A DNA stretch of 64,000 bases from an uncultured Bacteroidales bacterium (GCA_902779165.1 CACZAN010000018.1:44844-108843); one strand, 5' to 3'; shown: positions 1 to 8,052, counted from the stretch's first letter. The notes: generated from the letters alone by a model not told the origin. Numbers and translations: made by a program.

Positions 1-1
1 T

Positions 2-373
2 CATGGCTCGTGCCAGTTCGCCGGCTTTCTGTCGGCGTACATCCTGTGCTGTGATGTAAGTGTTGCCGTAGGCCTCTACCTCTGCCCAGCCTGTGGCAAA
101 ACACAAGCCCGCCTGGATCTGCTCACACAGCAAGGTATAAAGCTGCTCCACAGAAACACCGATATGGTAAAGGAGGTTTTGGTTATTAACATTACTCTTC
201 CCGTAGAAGCCGGGGAAGAGGATGCTGCGGCACAAATCCATAGCCTCAGCCAGCGCAGGTTGAGAGGGGAGGGGGTCGCCATCACGATGTTCGTGAAACA
301 GGCCGCACAGCGATTCGGGTTTGGCCAACTCTGTGGCCACCTTCGTCAGTAGAGTTTGTGTAGAACGATTCAT
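2..373 (-). CDS. cysE: Serine O-acetyltransferase, N-terminal part (runs off the window)
   Basis: The frame opens at ATG 373 and continues through the left edge, so about 124 N-terminal residues are visible. They read as the helical N-terminal domain of Bacteroidales serine acetyltransferases, with LFPGFYG near residue 53 and LCEQIQAGLCF near residue 80. The enzyme makes O-acetylserine from serine and acetyl-CoA for cysteine synthesis in the cytoplasm. The left-handed beta-helix that carries the active site lies outside the window, so the call rests on the N-terminal domain alone. A TAnnTTTG-like box lies 50 bases upstream. The next gene upstream starts beyond an accessory, repeat-rich region, so this gene may mark one edge of that insertion. 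Confidence 0.68.
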   Translation of the reverse strand, partial: MNRSTQTLLTKVATELAKPESLCGLFHEHRDGDPLPSQPALAEAMDLCRSILFPGFYGKSNVNNQNLLYHIGVSVEQLYTLLCEQIQAGLCFATGWAEVEAYGNTYITAQDVRRQKAGELARAM

Positions 374-422
374 TTTCTCACCATCTTGGCATCAGTATTT
401 GTCTGGTGCCAAGTTCTGGGCG

Positions 423-430
423 CAAAGGTA
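423..430 (-). promoter_or_regulatory. Bacteroidetes -7 box before cysE
   Basis: On the minus strand this reads TACCTTTG, matching TAnnTTTG, 50 bases before the ATG at 373. No clear TTTG box is seen about 20 bases further upstream, so it is a weak call. The rest of 374-608 holds one 40-base repeat and a small hairpin (580-598, CATCTG/CAGATG); no gene is seen. Confidence 0.4.
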
Positions 431-481
431 CAATAAAATTGTGAGTTCTCTCTCATTTTTAGCGAAAAAACTGCACGAAAG

Positions 482-521
482 GCACACGCAATCGATGATT
501 TGTACCTAAAAACCACCCTAA
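482..521. repeat. 40-base exact repeat, copy 1
   Basis: This 40-base stretch, beginning GCACACGCAATCGATG, is identical to 6026-6065 and in the same orientation. Each copy lies upstream of a minus-strand gene (cysE and the WYL regulator). The two copies enclose the whole accessory segment, so it may be either a shared regulatory sequence or a boundary repeat. Confidence 0.85.
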
Positions 522-608
522 TTGATTATTTCTCCCGTAGCGATTTGTTATAATTTCAAGTTTAGAAGTGATGCCTATACATCTGTCATCGGCAGATGGA
601 CAATGACA

Positions 609-1063
609 GTGACGAAACTGGCAGGTGAGTTTTTGGTGAGTTTTTTGTTAGGTTTTGAAACGTAAATATTGGGCACAACATTCTAATACACAGGGTGTTG
701 TGCCATTTTCCGTTAGGTTTTGCATGTTTTTCTCAAAAAACTTTCTACAGACCCCCTCTCAAAATTTTTTTTTCGGAAAAAAGATACAAAACCTAACATA
801 GAGTGTGTTAATGTGTTAACTTACAGCCGATTACAAGCCTGTTTTTAGCTTCAAAACCTAACGAAAACCTAACGAAAACCTAACAAAAACCTAACAAAAC
901 CTAACACAAACTAACCAGGCTCTTCGGTTCGCAGCCTTCAGATAATTCTCTATTGAAGTATCGGAAGTGATGTTAAAGCACCACGTCCCGTTGTTTCGGC
1001 TTATACGTCCAGTCCCTCAGCTGACGACCCGAGGCTCGTCAAGGCTTACGTCCTGATATCTGA
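609..1063. repeat. 455-base long direct repeat, copy 1
   Basis: Nearly identical to 3921-4377 in the same orientation. Inside it, GTTAGGTTTT-type units at the left end are mirrored by a run of CCTAAC(A/G)AAA units at the right end, so the repeat can fold on itself. It also holds a hairpin GGCACAACA/TGTTGTGCC and a homopolymer-rich centre. It carries no convincing open frame. It may be a non-autonomous element or an RNA-encoding repeat; the function is unknown. Confidence 0.85.
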
Positions 1064-1272
1064 GTCTATCTCACTATATGTAATCTATCTCACGTCTATT
1101 AGATTTCGCCATTCTTCCTATGCGTATGGAGGATTCCAAGTCAGGAAACGTTTTTCGTAGGCGTGGAACCATACATTATCATATGACGACATTTCAGAAA
1201 CGGTCTATAGCCGTTATTTTGCTAACTGGAGAATTATTATCTATTCATGGATGACGTTTGTTTTAGGAAACT
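1064..1272. other. Intergenic stretch with no recognised gene
   Basis: Between the long repeat and the next gene nothing coding is seen. It contains short TCTATCTCA repeats near 1065-1100 and an imperfect palindrome AACGGTCTATAGCCGTT near 1199, which could act in termination of the gene ending at 1273. Confidence 0.4.
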
Positions 1273-2829
1273 TTACATGGAAACTTTCTTGACAACTTCA
1301 CCAGCTGATATTATATATATTCCTTGAGGTAAAACGAGATGATTTGAGCCATTAGATATTTGTCGTAAAACAACCGTTCCATTCATATCATATACAGTAA
1401 TAGGAGTACCAGCAACGACTCCACTGATTTCTATTCCTTCGTTGGCTCTTTCTATTATGAATGCATCTGCTCTACTTTCCTCCTTAATACTATTTGATAC
1501 ATCGCTATATACTATTAACAGATGCTTGTTTTCTTGAATGTCCTCAAGTACTAATGTATTTCCCTTTATAAGGCTTGTCACATCTTCTTGGTTCACATAA
1601 ATTGTTTCTATTTGCCATCCAATAGATGGTATTAATTTGATACGGGCAGAACCACCTTCCTCAACACAATAAGCAATCGAACCTTGTTCATTAGTGGTAT
1701 AAATACCATATTCGGGAATGAGACTTTTTAATCTTGGCCATTTACCGTTAGAGAAATCCCAAAGTTGAGAATCATAACCAGCTAAAGGTATTCCAGATTT
1801 TAAATCCTCAGAAAGAATACCTGTACCATTTTCCTGAATACGACTACTAATACCGATTATGTAATAACAATTTGTAGCATTGCTACACATCATATTAAAT
1901 ACTCCATTAGGATTATTGGACATGGTAGAAGGTGCAGATATGACATTATTAGCTATTAAATCACTGCTTATGCTGATGGCATTCACTATACAGGTATTAT
2001 CCGCAGTTTCAATGTTGATGCTACCTGTAAATATTGCATCATGAAGTGTACCACTAGCACATATCCCAGAAATATACGTCCTATTACCTCCATTAATGAT
2101 GATATCAACGTCTGAAAAGATTTCAAATAAATCAGCAACTCCATAAGATATAATACCTGCAATATGGCAACCTTGTCTCATTGTATAATATGTCTTCCGC
2201 AATTGAATATTCCCTTCTGCCTTGACTTGATGTATTTCAACCTCTCCATTTGAGCGTCCCACGACTAATGAAAGAGCATCAAATGGTGCATTTACAACAT
2301 CTGCATCAATATTGTAGTTCACATTAATATTATTGATTTGGGTTGAATAACAATAACCAACCAATACGCCAAAAGAAGCAACATTATTCATATCGCCAAA
2401 ATCTGTGCTACCAGTTATTTGAAGGTTCTGAATAGTCGCTCCATATACATAGCCAAATAAACCTACTGCATCTGATTCCAGATTGCTATTGATATCTTGG
2501 CTAGGTTTAAAATTTGTAATACAATGTCCTTGACCATCAAAAGTGCCCTGAAAAAAATGTCCTCTCCAACCAATAACACCTAATGGATGATTGTTCAAAT
2601 TAATATCATCATCTAAAAAGAAAGTACAACCTTGGAATTCCTTCTCAATAGACAAGGATTGTAATCCTTTTAATTGTGCACCTGTATTAATATGGAAAAC
2701 CGTTTCTCCTTCTGTATACCAACTTGTATCTATACTATTTCCATCCCATGTATTAGCATGAGATTCTAGATCTATAAATGCTAATAATGCTACCAAGAAA
2801 AAATGCAAAAAATGATGATAATTATTCAT
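1273..2829 (-). CDS. Secreted GLUG-motif protein with T9SS-like C-terminal domain
   Basis: A 518-residue protein with an N-terminal signal peptide (hydrophobic core about residues 8-18, probable cleavage after SHA). The middle carries GLUG-like repeats, the clearest at residues 122-140 (VGLFGYV...IQNLQITG), typical of surface adhesin-like beta-solenoids. The last 65 residues resemble a Por/type IX sorting domain, with a YDMNG turn and a closing KKVSM. It is therefore inferred to be exported and surface-attached; the ligand is unknown. Its A+T content is clearly higher than that of neighbouring housekeeping genes, which fits an acquired gene. It lies between the two copies of the long direct repeat. 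Confidence 0.65.
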   Translation of the reverse strand: MNNYHHFLHFFLVALLAFIDLESHANTWDGNSIDTSWYTEGETVFHINTGAQLKGLQSLSIEKEFQGCTFFLDDDINLNNHPLGVIGWRGHFFQGTFDGQGHCITNFKPSQDINSNLESDAVGLFGYVYGATIQNLQITGSTDFGDMNNVASFGVLVGYCYSTQINNINVNYNIDADVVNAPFDALSLVVGRSNGEVEIHQVKAEGNIQLRKTYYTMRQGCHIAGIISYGVADLFEIFSDVDIIINGGNRTYISGICASGTLHDAIFTGSINIETADNTCIVNAISISSDLIANNVISAPSTMSNNPNGVFNMMCSNATNCYYIIGISSRIQENGTGILSEDLKSGIPLAGYDSQLWDFSNGKWPRLKSLIPEYGIYTTNEQGSIAYCVEEGGSARIKLIPSIGWQIETIYVNQEDVTSLIKGNTLVLEDIQENKHLLIVYSDVSNSIKEESRADAFIIERANEGIEISGVVAGTPITVYDMNGTVVLRQISNGSNHLVLPQGIYIISAGEVVKKVSM

Positions 2830-2865
2830 GACAATATAAAAGGCGGAACTCTTCTTTGCTTATCT

Positions 2866-2983
2866 GAAGCTTGGTTACCGCCAAGTGACCATATACAAAA
2901 CAAGCACGAATAGTTCACGCCTTACGACGTGACCCTTCATCTGCTTGTTCTTTTGTATTGAATGTTTGGCGGTATTCAGCTTC
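2866..2983. repeat. Long imperfect hairpin (inverted repeat with about 41-base arms)
   Basis: The left arm from 2866 (GAAGCTTGGTTACCGCCAA...AAGCA) pairs imperfectly with the right arm ending at 2983 (TGCTTG...TTGGCGGTATTCAGCTTC). An inner stem TTCACG/CGTGA closes the apex. It stands just upstream of the secreted-protein gene on the minus strand, so it could be a structured leader or a small palindromic element. Confidence 0.65.
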
Positions 2984-3114
2984 AAAGAACAAGAGCGAAA
3001 GCTCTATATCATTTAGAAAGAAATCATTCCATGGGTTAAATAATTGAATGATTATAATTAGTTTTGTTTAATGCTGTGACCGAGCAGGCTCTGAGCCGCT
3101 GAGTGGTCTGGAGA

Positions 3115-3151
3115 GAAAGGGGCCTTAGTTCATGGGCAAATCACTTTTCAA
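3115..3151. repeat. 37-base exact repeat, copy 1
   Basis: Identical to 6171-6207 in the same orientation (contains CCTTAGTTCATGGGCAAATC). This copy lies downstream of the broken HEPN gene and the other downstream of the WYL/nuclease region. No function is visible. Confidence 0.8.
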
Positions 3152-3187
3152 AGAGATAATAATTAAGCTAATTCAGCGTCTCTGCCA

Positions 3188-3373
3188 TCAAGTCCTTACG
3201 ACCAATAAGGCTAAAGATGGACACTTTGTTGTCTTCATTGAGGATGGTCGGCGATAGCGTCTTTGACCTTGTAGGCCTTTCCCATTCAAACCATCCACTT
3301 GGGTCAGCATTTTGTTTACGCGCTCCAATTCCAGTTGGATGACGATTCGTCTGTTTTCTTCGTTAAGACTCAT
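3188..3373 (-). pseudogene. Remnant of a HEPN-domain partner of the nucleotidyltransferase
   Basis: The first 30 or so residues (MSLNEENRRIVIQLELERV...) resemble the start of the small HEPN proteins that follow minimal nucleotidyltransferase genes in Bacteroides. The rest of the HEPN fold, including its RxxxxH motif, is missing, and the frame ends after an arginine- and serine-rich tail that does not look like a protein domain. A different frame over 3180-3260 reads NEDNKVSIFSLIGRKDLMAE, so two unrelated remnants seem to have been joined. The start overlaps the upstream gene by 11 bases. Most likely a broken toxin gene; it is also possible that it is an intact short ORF of other function. Confidence 0.45.
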
Positions 3374-3686
3374 ATAATACTTTCTTATCTTCTTCTACAT
3401 TGAAATAGAACATTGGATGCGGGCCGTCATTCCATTCTGCCTTTGTGTAGGCATGAACGCGAATGTCTTCGCCGAAATCCCACCCCATAGTCATTAGGGG
3501 ATAAGAGTATTTTCCGAAATCCTCGGATTCCAGCTTTGGCTTGTCGAGCAGCAACAGCAGATCCCAGTCTGACCCCTCGTGCGCATCACCTCTTGCCCGC
3601 GAGCCATAGAGGTAAAGCGAACTTCCCAGCGGAAGAACGTCCTTAGCCCTCTGTCGGATATGATCTAAGACCTGTTTTGTCTCCAT
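3363..3686 (-). CDS. Minimal nucleotidyltransferase (MNT/MntA type)
   Basis: A 107-residue protein with the pol-beta nucleotidyltransferase signature: GSSLYLYGSRARGD near residue 21, then SDWDLLLLLD, giving the G-S and D-x-D metal-binding residues. Stand-alone proteins of this size are usually the antitoxin half of MntA-HepT toxin-antitoxin pairs, in which the transferase AMPylates the HEPN toxin. Here the gene is followed, with an 11-base overlap, by a truncated HEPN-like frame, so the pair appears to be broken and the transferase orphaned. A good promoter lies 32 bases upstream. Toxin-antitoxin membership is inferred from family and gene order. Confidence 0.75.
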   Translation of the reverse strand: METKQVLDHIRQRAKDVLPLGSSLYLYGSRARGDAHEGSDWDLLLLLDKPKLESEDFGKYSYPLMTMGWDFGEDIRVHAYTKAEWNDGPHPMFYFNVEEDKKVLYES

Positions 3687-3717
3687 TATGAATAACTATT
3701 TGGCTGTCTTTCGGCTG

Positions 3718-3750
3718 CAAAGGTAGCACTTATTATTGGAAATCTACAAA
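3718..3750 (-). promoter_or_regulatory. Promoter of the nucleotidyltransferase gene
   Basis: On the minus strand TTTG (3747-3750) is followed after 21 bases by TACCTTTG (3718-3725), a good match to the Bacteroidetes housekeeping promoter. Confidence 0.65.
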
Positions 3751-3920
3751 CTTTATTCAATTTATTTGTCCTAACCCCTGCTTTCTCAGGATTTTTAGCC
3801 GCTAAACAGACATTGAGGCCCAAGGAATGCTTTCTGTTCAGCTAAAAAAGACGGAAAATGAGGGGTGAGGCGAAGAAAACGCGGAGATAAGTGCTTTCCG
3901 TAGATACTCAATTATTCAAC

Positions 3921-4377
3921 GTGACGAAACTGGCAGGTGAGTTTTTGGTTAGTTTTTCGTTAGGTTTTGAAACGTAAATATTGGGCACAACATTCTAATA
4001 CACAGGGTGTTGCGCCATTTTCCGTTAGGTTTTGCATGTTTTTTCTCAAAAAACTTTCTATAGACCCCCTCTCAAAATTTTTTTTTTCGGAAAAAAGATG
4101 CAAAACCTAACATAGAGTGTGTTAATGTGTTAACTTACAGCCGATTACAAGCCTGTTTTTAGCTTCAAAACCTAACGAAAACCTAACAAAAACCTAACAA
4201 AACCTAACAAAACCTAACACAAACTAACCAGGCTCTTCGGTTCGCAGCCTTCAGATTATTCTCTATTGAAGTATCGGAAGTGATGTTAAAGCACCACGTC
4301 CCGTTGTCTCGGCTTATACGTCCAGTCCCTCAGCTTGACGACCCAAGACTCATCAAGGCTCACGTCCTAATATCTGA
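3921..4377. repeat. Long direct repeat, copy 2
   Basis: Second copy of the element at 609-1063, with only scattered substitutions and one extra CCTAACAAAA unit. Its right end stops 11 bases before the stop codon of the next gene, so it occupies most of the 702-base gap between the nucleotidyltransferase and the putative nuclease; 3751-3920 shows no gene. Confidence 0.85.
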
Positions 4378-4388
4378 CAGGGGATTTC

Positions 4389-5090
4389 TTATGTGATGGA
4401 GTATTCTGCACCTATTTCAACTGTTACTTTCTTTATCCAACATTTAATTCTTTTGCCTAAAATATTTCGATTGATATAACCATCTTGGACATTTATGAAT
4501 TCGCAGAAACGTTTATAATCTTCGTTATTCTCCGTGCATTTTTCCTCATAGTTGGATTCCTTACAAACATTGCCTTTAAAAACAATGAATAGCGCAATAC
4601 AAACATCTTTTCCTGCATCTACAGCAGCTTTCATTGTTCCATAAGTAGCTGTGAACAGCTGATATCCAATATCCTTGTAGTTTGCTTTATTATCACTTAA
4701 AGCATTTGCTAACTTTTCCGAACGTACAATTTTCCCTTGTTTCTTTATCTTTTCTATTTTTTCATCAAAGGATTCAGAAACTTTAGCTTCAACACCTATC
4801 ACCATTTTCTCTCCAATCATCAACATATCATGAACTCGTTGTCCCCCTTGACCCATACCTTCACCCAAAGAAGTTTTATACTCAGGATAGCAATCAAAGT
4901 CCATAGGTTCAAATCCACAATCGCAAAGGACAGAATTTATCAATAAAGAGAAATCGGCTCTATTGAGTACAAATTTTGCTAACTCCATAGCACTTCGACC
5001 CGATTTCCATTGTTTGGATGATTTCGGCGCAGGCCAATTATCAAAACCATAAATTTTACACTTATTGCTATCTATGATTGTAAATTCCAT
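4389..5090 (-). CDS. Putative PD-(D/E)XK-fold nuclease, unknown family
   Basis: About 233 residues from ATG 5090; a GTG at 5117 that overlaps the stop of the upstream gene is an alternative start. No family is recognised with certainty. The segment QGGQRVHDMLMIG followed by IGVEAKVSESFDE has the spacing of a restriction-endonuclease-like core (D ... ExK on a beta strand), followed by a lysine-rich helix. It lies directly after a WYL regulator and appears to be in one transcription unit with it; WYL proteins often control phage-defence genes. A defence nuclease is therefore a reasonable guess but is unproven. Confidence 0.45.
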   Translation of the reverse strand: MEFTIIDSNKCKIYGFDNWPAPKSSKQWKSGRSAMELAKFVLNRADFSLLINSVLCDCGFEPMDFDCYPEYKTSLGEGMGQGGQRVHDMLMIGEKMVIGVEAKVSESFDEKIEKIKKQGKIVRSEKLANALSDNKANYKDIGYQLFTATYGTMKAAVDAGKDVCIALFIVFKGNVCKESNYEEKCTENNEDYKRFCEFINVQDGYINRNILGKRIKCWIKKVTVEIGAEYSIT

Positions 5091-5113
5091 ATCAAATAAA
5101 GTTATTAAGTGAT

Positions 5114-6019
5114 TCACTCATATCTCTCCCTCATCTTCCTTACCTCATCCTTCATCCTCTCCCTCAGTGTCTCAGGTTCCAACACCTCTATCTTATCCCC
5201 CATTGCCAAGAGCTGGCTGACGAGTTCTGGAGTCTCGCAGAGGCGATAGGTGAATTCGGCAAACTCGCCGTGTTTGTAATAAACGAGAGATTGACTTTTG
5301 TGCAGCGGCGTGGAGTTGAGATACTCTGCCTGCACACCGAAAGCTCGAATTTTCACGTTCACGACGGGGAGATTTTGGCTCGTATATATACCTACGACAT
5401 TGCCGAAGTACTGGCGGGGGGTGAAGTCCTCGGGCAACGTGAAGCTCTTTGCGAGCAACTTCAAGTGAAGAATGCGGTCTAAGGCTATTGTGCGCAGGCC
5501 GTTCTGTTCGGAGAGGAATCCCAGCAAATACCAGCGACGATTATAAACTTTCAGCGCGTAGGGCTGAATATGAAATGTCTGTAGGTGTTCCTCGTGTTCG
5601 TATTCGTAACGCTGATAGTCAACCTGCAGTTCCACGTTGGACTTCATCGCCTCGATGATGTCATTCAGAAACGCCTGTCCCAGTGGTATCTCTTCCAGCA
5701 GAATGCGGTCTTTCATACTATGGAAGGTCGCGAAGTCCTGCGGGATACTATACTTGCGTAGCAGCCACTTCGCCATACGGTTGTCCAATATCTCCGGGTT
5801 CTTTATAAAATAGGTATTGTTCTTGCGGTCGCAATCTATATCCACGCCGAACATTTCCTTTATACCCTTGCGATGTTCGTGGAAAGTGCGAAGGGCCAAT
5901 GGACCATCAGACATGGGATTCGCCTCCCACATCATGCAGATATCTTCATAGGGGAGTGGATCGCTGGTGAGCAACAAATCCAGCAACCATATATAGCGAT
6001 AATACGTTTTCCCTTTCAT
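5114..6019 (-). CDS. WYL-domain transcriptional regulator
   Basis: A 301-residue protein. The N-terminal 130 residues look like a winged-helix region, the central part (about residues 150-215) is a WYL domain with the sequence YALKVYNRRWYLLGF, and the tail from about 220 resembles the WYL C-terminal extension (WCX). WYL domains bind ligands, in some cases nucleic acid, and repress or activate nearby genes. It is the first gene of an apparent two-gene unit with the putative nuclease, and an exact 40-base repeat ends 7 bases before its start codon. Its targets are not visible, but autoregulation of this unit is likely by analogy with CapW/BrxR-type regulators. Confidence 0.8.
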   Translation of the reverse strand: MKGKTYYRYIWLLDLLLTSDPLPYEDICMMWEANPMSDGPLALRTFHEHRKGIKEMFGVDIDCDRKNNTYFIKNPEILDNRMAKWLLRKYSIPQDFATFHSMKDRILLEEIPLGQAFLNDIIEAMKSNVELQVDYQRYEYEHEEHLQTFHIQPYALKVYNRRWYLLGFLSEQNGLRTIALDRILHLKLLAKSFTLPEDFTPRQYFGNVVGIYTSQNLPVVNVKIRAFGVQAEYLNSTPLHKSQSLVYYKHGEFAEFTYRLCETPELVSQLLAMGDKIEVLEPETLRERMKDEVRKMRERYE

Positions 6020-6025
6020 TTCTCA

Positions 6026-6065
6026 GCACACGCAATCGATGATTTGTACCTAAAAACCACCCTAA
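6026..6065. repeat. 40-base exact repeat, copy 2
   Basis: Identical to 482-521. It stands 7 bases upstream of the WYL gene start, so it would be in the leader or promoter region of that gene. Confidence 0.85.
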
Positions 6066-6170
6066 AGCTGGTTTTGCCAGTCAAGAAATGCTTGTTCCCA
6101 TTTTCGGCATTCTGCACTTCCTTTTTTGTCTGACGCTCCGAAACCATGTCCTCCCGTTGAGTTACTAAAG

Positions 6171-6207
6171 GAAAGGGGCCTTAGTTCATGGGCAAATCAC
6201 TTTTCAA
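6171..6207. repeat. 37-base exact repeat, copy 2
   Basis: Identical to 3115-3151. It lies between the WYL gene and the hairpin that follows the lipoprotein gene. Confidence 0.8.
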
Positions 6208-6212
6208 CATAT

Positions 6213-6287
6213 AGCCTCTGTCACGAGGGGGCCAGGAGAATCTGTGACAGTCACAATGTGTCCTGACCTCCACGTGACAGGCGAGGC
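6213..6287 (-). terminator. Large hairpin downstream of the lipoprotein gene
   Basis: GCCTCTGTCACG at the left pairs with CGTGACAGGCGAGGC at the right, and inner CAGGA/TCCTG and TGAC/GTCA stems extend it. It begins 25 bases past the stop codon at 6312, consistent with transcription termination, though without a T-tract on the minus strand. Confidence 0.5.
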
Positions 6288-6311
6288 TTTTATAATGTCC
6301 GGTTGGCACAG

Positions 6312-7742
6312 TTAGTTCTCGTCCTGCGAGACACCAATCTCTGCGAGTTTTTGGTTGAAGAGCAGTGCAAACTCTATCAACTGACGCACGACGATGACGC
6401 TCTGCTGCATGTGGTCGGCAGAGTGATCCATGATATTGAGGACGTAGGCGAAGGTCTTCCTGTCGAGCATTGCGAGCAGGCTGACATAGTCCTCTTCGCT
6501 GAATTTGACTTGGTACACAGCCCAGTAGTCGATGCCCACCGGTGTGGTGGCAAGACGCATGGGGAGAGTCTGGTTAGTGCCCTTGCAGGAGATTTCAGCC
6601 TTCACCAGTTCATTCAGCTTCTTGGTGTATTCGTCGATGGTCTCCTTGGAAGCATAGTTGCGGCCGACGGTTCTGTACTCACTGTCAACCTCTAAGAGCT
6701 CCAGCAGATTGCTTACGCTGAAAGTGACGGTCAGATCATCGAGCAAGGTCACTTTGGCCTCATCAATGCTGCGTGTGCCCAGGATGGAGCCTATCACCTC
6801 GAAGATGGAGGACGATGATGTGAACTGGCTCATGTCGAGATTGCTTATACCGCCCATGTTTTCGCCACTCTCCTTGAGGGAAAGTTCCAGCATCTTGCGG
6901 TCGTTCTGCGTCCAACTGCCAAAAGCAGTGGCGTGGCCGTTCACACGGTCGCTGGAAATGGAGAGGTCCAGCTGTGTCTTGTCGCCTTTCTTTCCAGCTT
7001 CTGGGAGAATATGCGAATTTATCTTGGCTTCTGCAGTAAATCCCTTGCTGTCATCCGTGGCTCCCTCTGGCAGCTGATAGCGAATAACGCCAGAGAAATC
7101 GTCGTGCCATGCGCCGGAAACCTTGGAGGACAGAGCGAACTGTAAGTCAGAATGAAGCGTTACCACAATAGCTACACCATCTAAATTCTTGACCGATACC
7201 ACTTTCTTCCGGTTTGAGCCATCCATCTTCATAGTCACTTTGTATATCCCATTTTCTAACTGCTTGGTCTCGGGGTTATATCCGTTAAGAATGATTTCAA
7301 ACGCATCGGCCTCCTCAATGTCAAAGTCCGTTTGTCCGTTTTTCATCGTGAAGCGGTATTTGAAATCAGACAAGTCGAGGTCGATGTATTGCTTGAAACC
7401 CATTGCGGCCAATTCGCTACCTTCCTCCACCTGCCGTACATTATCGGCAACCATGAGTAAGATGGACGATACTAATGAATTCTCGAACTCCTTATTGGCC
7501 AATACGTACTGATTGAAGTACAAGTTATAATTATTAGCAGCCTCCCACGACTCGAAATTCAGGTTCTCGGCCAGGTCCTTCACCACGGCGCGGGTGTGCT
7601 CGATGAACTTATCGCGATTCTTCTCTGCCTCCGTCTGCTCCACGGCAGGGGTGTTGTCATCGTCATCCGACCCGCACGATGTGAATACACTTGCGCCGCA
7701 AATGAGGATGGCGGCGAGCATCCATGCATACATTCTTTTCAT
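6312..7742 (-). CDS. Lipoprotein of unknown function
   Basis: A 476-residue protein with a lipoprotein signal peptide: lipobox FTSC with the modified cysteine at about residue 23, followed by GSDDDD. The acidic residues right after the cysteine match the Bacteroidetes lipoprotein export signal, so surface exposure on the outer membrane is likely. No catalytic motif is recognised; the body is rich in beta-strand-like patterns after a helical N-terminal 120 residues. It seems to be a monocistronic gene, flanked by a terminator-like hairpin and, upstream, by a highly structured noncoding element. It looks like a lineage-restricted Prevotellaceae family. Confidence 0.7.
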   Translation of the reverse strand: MKRMYAWMLAAILICGASVFTSCGSDDDDNTPAVEQTEAEKNRDKFIEHTRAVVKDLAENLNFESWEAANNYNLYFNQYVLANKEFENSLVSSILLMVADNVRQVEEGSELAAMGFKQYIDLDLSDFKYRFTMKNGQTDFDIEEADAFEIILNGYNPETKQLENGIYKVTMKMDGSNRKKVVSVKNLDGVAIVVTLHSDLQFALSSKVSGAWHDDFSGVIRYQLPEGATDDSKGFTAEAKINSHILPEAGKKGDKTQLDLSISSDRVNGHATAFGSWTQNDRKMLELSLKESGENMGGISNLDMSQFTSSSSIFEVIGSILGTRSIDEAKVTLLDDLTVTFSVSNLLELLEVDSEYRTVGRNYASKETIDEYTKKLNELVKAEISCKGTNQTLPMRLATTPVGIDYWAVYQVKFSEEDYVSLLAMLDRKTFAYVLNIMDHSADHMQQSVIVVRQLIEFALLFNQKLAEIGVSQDEN

Positions 7743-7761
7743 AATTGTTTTAAGTTATTCA

Positions 7762-7947
7762 AGTTTCGCAAGTGATGCCGTAGGCATCTGACAATGGTTC
7801 TTCAGGTATGAAGCGACCAGAGGTCGAGCGGCCAGCCATTTCAATGGCTGGTAATACCATTGTCACGCCCCGCTGGGGCTTTGTATTACAGCTGGTTCTT
7901 CGAAGAGTCGAAGCGAACAAAGTTCGAGCGAGCATACTTGCGAAACT
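7762..7947. ncRNA. Structured noncoding element with covarying hairpins
   Basis: A perfect 12-base outer inverted repeat (AGTTTCGCAAGT at 7762, its complement ending 7947) encloses at least seven small hairpins: GATGCC/GGCATC, CTTCA/TGAAG, GACC/GGTC, CCAGCCATT/ATGGCTGG, GCCCC/GGGGC, CTTCG/CGAAG, GAAC/GTTC. A 10-base stem (TGACAATGGT at 7789, complement ending 7865) groups the first half. Two halves repeat the plan GGTTCTTC...GAAGCGA...TCGAGCG with paired changes in the stems, GACC/GGTC in one and GAAC/GTTC in the other. That points to a folded RNA or single-stranded DNA. It lies upstream of the lipoprotein gene. The class is not recognised. Confidence 0.6.
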
Positions 7948-7975
7948 AGAGTAAATGATATAAAGAGGTGTTGTG

Positions 7976-8035
7976 GTTATAAGGTCGTGAGGTGCTGAGG
8001 TGCTGCTTCACCTCATTACCTCACGACCTTATAAC
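7976..8035 (-). terminator. Terminator-like hairpin after frdB
   Basis: GTTATAAGGTCGTGAGGT pairs with its complement across 60 bases with a GAGGTG/CACCTC extension, ending 18 bases after the frdB stop codon. No T-run follows. Confidence 0.65.
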
Positions 8036-8052
8036 CTCACAGCCTTACAGAG

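Noticed and set aside
609-1063. Replication origin with iterons
   Set aside because: The CCTAAC units have no DnaA boxes or replication genes nearby, and the element occurs twice.
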